Shown in pieces: positions 24,778 through 30,844 of a stretch of DNA of 32,955 nucleotides; within the stretch, counting starts at the first letter, position 1; each line of letters opens with the position of its first letter. Where the stretch lies: the NCBI GenBank assembly GCA_017453045.1, contig JAFTKX010000051.1, forward strand, positions 1 through 32,955, read 5' to 3'. This stretch comes from Clostridia bacterium (GTDB taxonomy: Bacteria; Bacillota; Clostridia; Christensenellales; Borkfalkiaceae). The notes under the pieces are model-generated. The model saw only the letters and a list, made by a program, of their open reading frames with translations. It was not told the origin of the DNA and did not search any database. Made by a program: the position numbers and the translations under genes.

Positions 24778-25299
24778 TCACCCTTTATATGTTTTTATTG
24801 TGTTTATTGCCAAAAGTAACGCGGTTTTTGCGCCCTTTTTAACTATTTCTTCTCTATTGCCGTTAAAATTGAATTTGTAAACGGCGATTTTTTGCTTGTA
24901 ACTAATCCCTATAAAGCAAAGCCCTACTGGAAAACCAGACTCGTCAGATTTAGGACCTGCAATACCCGTAGTAGACACGCCTAAATCGGCGTTTTTGCTC
25001 TTTAAAAGCCCTTGCGCCATTTCGCTTGCTACTTGATAAGATACGGGCTTAAACTCGCTTATCGTTTGATTTTCAACGCCAAGTCTTTGCATTTTAGCAT
25101 TTTCGTTATAAGCGACTATCCCTTCGTAAAACACCGCGCTCGCTCCCGAAACGGAAGTGATTAAAGAAGATATTTTACCACCCGTAAAAGATTCGGCAAC
25201 CGATACCTTCAACGATTTTGATTTTAAAAGTTCTACCAAAACGACTTCGGCGTTATCAATTTCTTCGGGATAAAAATTATCTATAAATTCAACTTTCAT
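24778..25299 (-). CDS. CinA C-terminal-domain protein (nicotinamide-nucleotide amidase type)
   Basis: 173 residues, only the C-terminal CinA/PncC amidase domain; the N-terminal molybdopterin-binding-like half of long CinA is absent. Key blocks are [31 protein letters not shown] and STTGIAGP. The domain deamidates NMN to nicotinate mononucleotide in characterised members. The start is set at ATG 25299 (MKVEFIDNF); a GTG at 25320 would add seven residues. No Shine-Dalgarno site is obvious. A TAAAAT box (25311-25316) close to the start may mean a separate transcript. Confidence 0.88.
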   Translation of the reverse strand: MKVEFIDNFYPEEIDNAEVVLVELLKSKSLKVSVAESFTGGKISSLITSVSGASAVFYEGIVAYNENAKMQRLGVENQTISEFKPVSYQVASEMAQGLLKSKNADLGVSTTGIAGPKSDESGFPVGLCFIGISYKQKIAVYKFNFNGNREEIVKKGAKTALLLAINTIKTYKG

Positions 25300-25328
25300 T
25301 GTTCGATTTGATTTTAACACTTTAAATA

Positions 25329-25344
25329 TGACAAACGCTTGTCA
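25329..25344. promoter_or_regulatory. Perfect inverted repeat between pgsA and cinA
   Basis: TGACAA, four bases, TTGTCA. It lies about 30 nt before the cinA start and just after the pgsA stop. No T-run follows, so an operator or a transcript-end hairpin are both possible. It does not match the Firmicutes SOS box (GAAC-N4-GTTC). Confidence 0.4.
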
Positions 25345-25350
25345 GTTTTC

Positions 25351-25950
25351 TTATTTTTCAGAAAAAACGTCTTTGTTTTTTACGAGATAAGACACGCCGG
25401 AAATTACCGTTAAAAGAACTGAAATTCCAAAACATACCAAACCAACGTTATCAACGATAAATCCAAATTTTGGCGCAATCGTTAAAAAGTCGCCTGCAAA
25501 AAGCATTATTATAATAGTTACGTCGGTAAAGAAAGTTTTAATTTTACCCGATTTATCCGCAGCGAGAACTTTTCCGTTTTTAGCGGCGAGCATACGAAGT
25601 GAAGACACAGCCATTTCCCTTGCGATAATTATTGCTACGCCGATACCGCCTAAATAAAAGCCCCATTCGCCTACCGCGAAAAATAAGTTAGTAATTTTAG
25701 GATCGGCAAGCATAACGACAAGAGCCGATAAAACTAAAACTTTATCTGCAATAGGGTCTAAAAACTTGCCTAAGTCGGTAACTAAATTATATTTTCTCGC
25801 TATATATCCGTCTAAAAAGTCGGTAAAAGCGGCGACTGCGAAAATTCCGAGAGCAACTAAATAATGCCCCGTAAAATCTAAATAAAACGCCAAGATAAAG
25901 AACGGTATTAAAATCAGTCGTCCAAGCGTGAGTTTATTCGGCAAATTCAT
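25351..25950 (-). CDS. pgsA: CDP-diacylglycerol--glycerol-3-phosphate 3-phosphatidyltransferase
   Basis: 199 residues of the membrane enzyme that makes phosphatidylglycerol phosphate. The CDP-alcohol phosphotransferase motif is complete: D47-G-x2-A51-R52, G61, D65, D69 (DGYIARKYNLVTDLGK, then FLDPIAD). Four to six hydrophobic helices are visible. GGAGGTG lies ideally before ATG 25950, within the end of rimO, which it overlaps by 17 bases. Confidence 0.96.
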   Translation of the reverse strand: MNLPNKLTLGRLILIPFFILAFYLDFTGHYLVALGIFAVAAFTDFLDGYIARKYNLVTDLGKFLDPIADKVLVLSALVVMLADPKITNLFFAVGEWGFYLGGIGVAIIIAREMAVSSLRMLAAKNGKVLAADKSGKIKTFFTDVTIIIMLFAGDFLTIAPKFGFIVDNVGLVCFGISVLLTVISGVSYLVKNKDVFSEK

Positions 25951-27268
25951 CTTCTACACCTCCGTACAAGTCGTACGCGTCAGCCTTTTCAATTTTTACC
26001 AAGTATCTTTGACCTTGGCAAACTTCCCCGTTTGAATTGAAATAAACTACTCCGTCTATTTCTGGGGCGGATAAATAGGCTCTACCGCAAAACGCTTGTT
26101 TGTCGTAATCTATTCCGTCGGCTAAAACTTCTAAAGTTTTTCCTACGAAAGATTGTAAATAAATTCTTGAAATATGTTTTTGTACAGCGTAGAGTTTTTT
26201 AACTCTTTCTTCTTTTATATCTTCGTCTACTTGACCGTCATAGTTATAAGACGGAGTTCCTTCTTCCCTCGAATAAGCGAAAAAGCCTGCGTTTGTAAGC
26301 CTTGCGTCTTTTAAAAAGTCTAAAAGATTAGCGAAATGCTCGTCCGTTTCGCCTGGGAAACCTGCGATAAAAGTCGATCTAATTGCAATATTGGGAATTT
26401 TGGACCTTAATTTTTTTATTAAATCCAAATATTCGCTTGCCGTTCCCTTTCTGTTCATACGCTTTAAAATCGTATCGTCGGCGTGTTGAAGGGGCATATC
26501 GACGTATTTAACGACTTTATCGTTAGTCGCTATTTCTTCGATAAGTTCGTCCGTTATCATATCGGGATAACAGTATAACAGCCTTATACTTTGGATATTT
26601 TCAAGTTTTGACAGTTCTTTAATAAGCGGTACGATTTGGGGTTTACCGTAAAGGTCGACGCCGTATCTCGTTACGTCTTGCGCTACTAAAATCAATTCGG
26701 AAATATTGCCCAAACTCTCGGCTTCGCTTACGAGAGTTTCAATTTTTTCAGAACGGTATCTACCCCTAATTTTTGGAATTAAGCAGTAAGTGCAAAAGTT
26801 ATTGCAACCGTCGGCAATTTTTAAATACGCGTAATGAAGCGGCGTAGTTACTACCCTTTCCGTTTTTTCAACCCAGTCTTTTTTTCCTACGAAATTTACC
26901 CTTTGACCGCTATAAGCAAGTTCGATAGCGTCGGGCAAAAGTTCGTAATCGGCAATTCCTAAAAACACGTCTACTTCAACGAGTTCGTCGTATATTTCGT
27001 CTATAAATTTTTGCGGTAAACAGCCTGTTAAAACTAACTTCTCAAGTTTGCCGTTTCGTCTATATTCGTTACAGTCGAAAACGGTTTCTAATGCTTCTTT
27101 TCTCGCGCTTTCTAAAAACGCGCAACTGTTTACGATTATTATCTCCGCTTGAGAAATATCGCTCGTTATATTTTCCGCTCCAAGTATTGCGAGCATTTTT
27201 TCGGTGTCCACTCGGTTTTTATCGCAACCGAGTGAAATTACGCCGATTTTCTTTCGTTTAAATATCAT
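25934..27268 (-). CDS. rimO: Ribosomal protein S12 methylthiotransferase RimO
   Basis: 444 residues from ATG 27268. A radical-SAM methylthiotransferase that modifies an Asp of S12. The N-terminal domain begins IGVISLGCDKNRVDTEKML (auxiliary-cluster C15; others in NSCAFLESARKEA and LTGCLPQ). The radical-SAM CxxxCxxC is C155-C159-C162 (CNNFCTYCLIP). A TRAM domain forms the C-terminus (LEVLADGIDYDKQAFCGRAY). The start is uncertain: GAGGA stands only 6 nt before a TTG at 27277 but 15 nt before the ATG. The gene overlaps ftsK by about 11 bases. Confidence 0.95.
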   Translation of the reverse strand: MIFKRKKIGVISLGCDKNRVDTEKMLAILGAENITSDISQAEIIIVNSCAFLESARKEALETVFDCNEYRRNGKLEKLVLTGCLPQKFIDEIYDELVEVDVFLGIADYELLPDAIELAYSGQRVNFVGKKDWVEKTERVVTTPLHYAYLKIADGCNNFCTYCLIPKIRGRYRSEKIETLVSEAESLGNISELILVAQDVTRYGVDLYGKPQIVPLIKELSKLENIQSIRLLYCYPDMITDELIEEIATNDKVVKYVDMPLQHADDTILKRMNRKGTASEYLDLIKKLRSKIPNIAIRSTFIAGFPGETDEHFANLLDFLKDARLTNAGFFAYSREEGTPSYNYDGQVDEDIKEERVKKLYAVQKHISRIYLQSFVGKTLEVLADGIDYDKQAFCGRAYLSAPEIDGVVYFNSNGEVCQGQRYLVKIEKADAYDLYGGVEDEFAE

Positions 27269-30158
27269 ATTTGCCAAATTTTTCCTCAAATTCTTCTATT
27301 GATAAAACGACTTGCTTTTGCTTGCCCGTTTGAGAGTTTAAAACGAAACCCTGATTCATCATCCAGTCGAAAATTTTAGCGGCTTTTGGGAAACCGTAAC
27401 CGAGCCTTCTTTGAATTAAAGATATTGATATGCTCTTTGTTTCGACTGCAAAGCGGAGAGCCTTAATATAATCGTCGGAAACCTGTCCGTTCGCGCCGTC
27501 GCTCTTGCCGTTTACGCTTTCAATTTGCGGTTCGTCTTCTTTATTTATCTTTTTGTGAGCAAATTCGTTGTAATAAGGCACGTTGTTTTCCTTAATGTAA
27601 GCCATTATCTTTTTAATTTCTTCCATAGAAACGTACGCGCCTTGAGCTCTTTCAACGCTACTCATAGTGCTCGTTTTATACAAAAGGTCGCCGGCGCCGA
27701 GCAATTTTTCAGCGCCCGCTTCGCCTAAAATAGTTTGCGAGTCGATTGCGTTCGACATCTTAAACGCCATACGCGAAGTAAAGTTGGTTTTTATTGAACC
27801 TTCCATAATATTAACCGACGGACGTTGAGTTGCTAAAATAAGATAAATTCCCGCCGCCCTTGCCTTTTGAGCAATACGAGCAATCTTTTCTTCGATTTGC
27901 TTTTTATTCTTACTCATAAGGTCTGCAAATTCGTCGATTATAATTACTATTCGGTACATCTTGTGTTGTTTTCTCGGATCGATTTGCGCGTTATAATCGT
28001 CAATACCCTGAACGAGAGCCTTTCTAAACAAAACGTATCTCGCGTCCATTTCTTCAACAGCCCAGTCAAGCATAGCGACTGCTTTTTCGGACGTGTTTAA
28101 AATCTCGTTAAAGAGCATGTGCGGAGAATTTTCAAAGACGGCGAATTCTACGAATTTAGGGTCTACGATTATAAATCTTAAATCGGCAGGGCTATATTTC
28201 ATCATAAGACTTACTAAAAGAGAGTTAAGCCCTACGCTCTTACCCGTACCAGTCGCGCCTGCAACCAAAAGGTGAGGCATCTTACAAATATCCGTCACGA
28301 CTACGTTACCTACTAAATCTTTACCTATTGCAAAAGTAAGCGAAGTGGGTTTTGCGTTTTTAAATACGTCGCTTTCAACGACGTCGCGAAGCCCGACCAT
28401 CGACTTGGTTTTGTTCGGTATTTCAATGCCTATAAACGGAGTTCCCTTTATGGGCGCAAAGCGGATTTCTTCGGTTGTTTCAAGCCTTAAAGACAAGTCT
28501 TCGCTATACTTCATTACAGACTTTACGGGAACGTTCTCGGGAATTGAAATGTCAAATCTCGTTACCGTAGGTCCGTGAACGATATTTACGACTTTTACCT
28601 CAATACCGCCTAAAACTTTTAAAGTGTTCATTATCTTGGCGGCTTTGTCCATTTTGAAAGCTTCGATTTGACCGTAGTCAACGCTTGAGTCGTAAGAATT
28701 TAACAAACTCGTAGGCGGAGCGTTGTATTTATAGTTATACGGCATTGTATCTATAGGGTTTATTTCTATATCGTCGATATTTTGCTGTACTGCTTCTTCC
28801 TTTTTTTCTCTCGCCTTATATTCTTTAGGCTCTGATTTTATAGGTTCGGTCTTTTTTGGTTCGGAATACGTCCTCTCCGAACGCATAGGTTTAACTTTAG
28901 GCTCGTTGAAAAAAGTTTCTTCGGCGCTAAAATCAAAAGGCGCTTCGTCGATACCGCTTAAATCGACGATACTTTCGTCAGACGCGGAAGTAACTTGCTC
29001 GTTTACGATTTCGCTTAAATCGCTCTCGTCGTTTTGTTCTTCCTTCGGCTCGTCGTAGTCTTCGTCTTTCATAGACTCGGTATAGTTTTTGGGAATATAT
29101 AAATCGTCGAACACGTCGGGAGAATCAAATTCGTCTACGATAGGAGAACTCTTTTCTTCATATCGACCGCTTTCTTTAGATTGCGGACGGTAAGGCTGAC
29201 CTTCGCCGTAAACGTTTTCGGTTTGTTTAACGTATTCGCCAGAGCCTTTTACCGCTCCTTCGCAAACTTCGCTATAATAAAACGGTTTTTGAGTTTGGTC
29301 GTAAGAACTTTCCGTTTTTTGCGAATAATCGGAATATCCACCAGAATTTGACTTGTATTCGTAATCTTGGTCTGTTTTAAGTTCAAACGACGGGTTTCCG
29401 ACTACGAGTTTTCTACCTTGCGAATAACTTTGCCCTGTGGGTTGATTTGGTTGTTGTGGAGGCGCAGGTTGATATTGATAAGGCATACCGCCGTAGTAAA
29501 CGTTTGTAATGGGCGGTTGTTGATTAGAATTTTGCGTTCCGTAAGGTCTTTTAATATCGTAACCGTCAATTTCGTCGTCTTCTTCGTCGTCCTTATTTTT
29601 AGCGGTCTTTTGGCTTTTTTTAGTTTTGAAAAACGCGTCTTTAAAGAAAACGACTATAAGCAAAATCAAAACTGCGATATATAAAATGAGCGAGCCAACC
29701 GTAGAGATAAGCGAAGATAAACCGAAGTTGAGCATTGCGAACACCGCTCCGCCAAAGGTTGACGACCAAACACTGTTTTGCGGGCTTAAATAGGCTAAAG
29801 AAAGGTATTCGCCAAACTGTTTTTCGCCTATGGGAGAAAATATAAGGTGAATAAAACAAAATACTACGAGCAATAAAATAATGAGTTTTATCGCCATTTG
29901 CGTAGTTTTACCTTGACCTATTTTTCTGCCGAAAATAATCATTATTCCACAAAGCAGAGCGAACAAAAAGAGTGGGTAAGAAAAAAAACCGAACACACCC
30001 AAGAAAAACGTTTGCGTGCTTTCGCCAAACGGATAGAATACCGCTCCGCCCGTAAACAAACAGAATAATACAAAAGCCGAGAAGAATGTTAAAATCATCC
30101 CCCAAAACTCTCTATTTAAAAAATCTGCAACTTTGTTTTCCTTTTTCTTGTCCGCCAT
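27258..30158 (-). CDS. ftsK: DNA translocase FtsK/SpoIIIE
   Basis: 966 residues. Four N-terminal transmembrane helices (about 15-40, 50-70, 85-105 and 130-165) are followed by a long Pro/Gln/Glu/Ser-rich linker (about 190-460) and the RecA-like motor, with Walker A GATGTGKS near 635 and Walker B IIIDEFADLM near 720. A C-terminal gamma winged helix (ISISLIQRRLGYGFPKAAKI) would read polar sequences on the chromosome. It pumps DNA at the division or sporulation septum. The start is set at ATG 30158, with GGAG 6 nt upstream; a TTG at 30170 is in frame but has no site. First gene of ftsK-rimO-pgsA-cinA-recA. Confidence 0.95.
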   Translation of the reverse strand: MADKKKENKVADFLNREFWGMILTFFSAFVLFCLFTGGAVFYPFGESTQTFFLGVFGFFSYPLFLFALLCGIMIIFGRKIGQGKTTQMAIKLIILLLVVFCFIHLIFSPIGEKQFGEYLSLAYLSPQNSVWSSTFGGAVFAMLNFGLSSLISTVGSLILYIAVLILLIVVFFKDAFFKTKKSQKTAKNKDDEEDDEIDGYDIKRPYGTQNSNQQPPITNVYYGGMPYQYQPAPPQQPNQPTGQSYSQGRKLVVGNPSFELKTDQDYEYKSNSGGYSDYSQKTESSYDQTQKPFYYSEVCEGAVKGSGEYVKQTENVYGEGQPYRPQSKESGRYEEKSSPIVDEFDSPDVFDDLYIPKNYTESMKDEDYDEPKEEQNDESDLSEIVNEQVTSASDESIVDLSGIDEAPFDFSAEETFFNEPKVKPMRSERTYSEPKKTEPIKSEPKEYKAREKKEEAVQQNIDDIEINPIDTMPYNYKYNAPPTSLLNSYDSSVDYGQIEAFKMDKAAKIMNTLKVLGGIEVKVVNIVHGPTVTRFDISIPENVPVKSVMKYSEDLSLRLETTEEIRFAPIKGTPFIGIEIPNKTKSMVGLRDVVESDVFKNAKPTSLTFAIGKDLVGNVVVTDICKMPHLLVAGATGTGKSVGLNSLLVSLMMKYSPADLRFIIVDPKFVEFAVFENSPHMLFNEILNTSEKAVAMLDWAVEEMDARYVLFRKALVQGIDDYNAQIDPRKQHKMYRIVIIIDEFADLMSKNKKQIEEKIARIAQKARAAGIYLILATQRPSVNIMEGSIKTNFTSRMAFKMSNAIDSQTILGEAGAEKLLGAGDLLYKTSTMSSVERAQGAYVSMEEIKKIMAYIKENNVPYYNEFAHKKINKEDEPQIESVNGKSDGANGQVSDDYIKALRFAVETKSISISLIQRRLGYGFPKAAKIFDWMMNQGFVLNSQTGKQKQVVLSIEEFEEKFGKYDI

Positions 30159-30187
30159 AAACTGCTCCAAAATGGTTACTTAAATTT

Positions 30188-30216
30188 ATTATACCACACG
30201 CTTTATTTTTTTTCAA
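30188..30216 (-). promoter_or_regulatory. Promoter of the ftsK operon
   Basis: On the minus strand, TTGAAA (30211-30216), a 17-nt spacer and TATAAT (30188-30193), preceded by TGG, giving an extended TGnTATAAT. The start is near 30181, leaving a leader of about 23 nt with GGAG. Confidence 0.78.
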
Positions 30217-30230
30217 CTTTAATGACAATC

Positions 30231-30255
30231 TTTTGATAAATATATTTTATCAAAA
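30231..30255. promoter_or_regulatory. AT-rich palindrome upstream of the ftsK promoter
   Basis: TTTTGATAAA and TTTATCAAAA are perfect 10-bp inverted arms around a 5-nt spacer. It lies 15 nt upstream of the ftsK -35 box. It has no GC core, so it is more likely a protein-binding site than a terminator. Confidence 0.5.
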
Positions 30256-30331
30256 ATACAATATTTCGTGTTTTTATTTTTCTCTATACACAACTTGTGC
30301 GAAATTAGATAAAAAAGACTGTGTCACCGTA

Positions 30332-30475
30332 TGACTGATTTATAAAAAGGGTTAGATGTAAGTAAGACGGATTTTTATGAGACTTTTACAATGAAACGAC
30401 CTTGTTTGTTGTAGGAATTGTAAAAAGCCATAAAAACATAGTATTTCGTAGCATAAAACCTTTGAATATCAGTCA
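30332..30475. ncRNA. Long imperfect hairpin: possible structured RNA or MITE-like element
   Basis: Complementary segments nest in order: TGACTGAT (30332-30339) with ATCAGTCA (30468-30475); AAAGG(G)TT (30346-30353) with AACCTTT (30457-30463); TTTTTATG (30372-30379) with CATAAAAA (30429-30436); and TTTTACAAT (30384-30392) with ATTGTAAAA (30417-30425). The apical loop has a small CGAC/GTTG hairpin. Total length is about 144 nt. No convincing promoter was found on either strand, and no target-site duplication, so the strand and nature (small RNA, MITE or riboregulator) are open. Confidence 0.5.
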
Positions 30476-30493
30476 CGAGATGGAACGTAGCAT

Positions 30494-30522
30494 AAAAAAA
30501 AGGAACGGACTTGCCGTTCCTT
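30494..30522 (-). terminator. Rho-independent terminator of acpP
   Basis: Minus-strand arms AAGGAACGG and CCGTTCCTT around a CAAGT loop, then about seven T. It begins 18 nt past the acpP stop. Confidence 0.9.
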
Positions 30523-30540
30523 AAATATTTAGTTTTGAAA

Positions 30541-30765
30541 TTATTTAGAAATAAGATTTACGATATCTCCAACGGTTCTTAAATTAGCAGCGTCATCTTC
30601 AGAAACGACGATACCAAAACTTTCTTCCATTTCCATAAGAAGTTGAACGACGTCTAAAGAGTCTGCTCCCAAATCCTTTACAATATCGCTTTCAGGTGTA
30701 ATCGTGCTTGCATCAAGACCAAGGTGAGATGCTAAAAGTTCTGCAACTTTAGTAAAAGTATCCAT
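30541..30765 (-). CDS. acpP: Acyl carrier protein
   Basis: 74 residues. The 4'-phosphopantetheine attachment site is S36 in DLGADSLDVVQLLMEME. It is acidic and four-helical by pattern, with the usual length. AAAGGAG lies upstream of the ATG. It has its own promoter and terminator, with no other fatty-acid synthesis genes in the window. Confidence 0.96.
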   Translation of the reverse strand: MDTFTKVAELLASHLGLDASTITPESDIVKDLGADSLDVVQLLMEMEESFGIVVSEDDAANLRTVGDIVNLISK

Positions 30766-30796
30766 TTTATTCTCCTTTAAGGTTGAATTTTATTTT

Positions 30797-30844
30797 AAGG
30801 CGTTAGCCGTTTATTATAATAGCACACCCAAACGCCTTTGTCAA
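30797..30844 (-). promoter_or_regulatory. acpP promoter with an 8-bp inverted repeat around its -10 box
   Basis: On the minus strand, a perfect TTGACA (30839-30844, sharing the TGA stop of tex), a 17-nt spacer and TATTAT (30816-30821; TATAAT is shifted by three). AAGGCGTT (30831-30838) and AACGCCTT (30797-30804) form perfect arms on both sides of the -10 box. This could be an operator or a leader hairpin. Confidence 0.65.

Larger units (their letters stand above)
30171..30540. other. 370-nt gene-free stretch between ftsK and acpP
   Basis: No credible protein frame. From left to right it holds the ftsK promoter (30188-30216), an AT-rich palindrome (30231-30255), an AT-rich run, a long imperfect hairpin (about 30332-30475), two copies of CGTAGCATAAAA (30447 and 30486) and the acpP terminator (30494-30522). 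Confidence 0.7.

Noticed and set aside
30332-30475. Riboswitch of acpP or ftsK
   Set aside because: It lies after the acpP terminator and upstream of the ftsK promoter, so it is in the leader of neither transcript.
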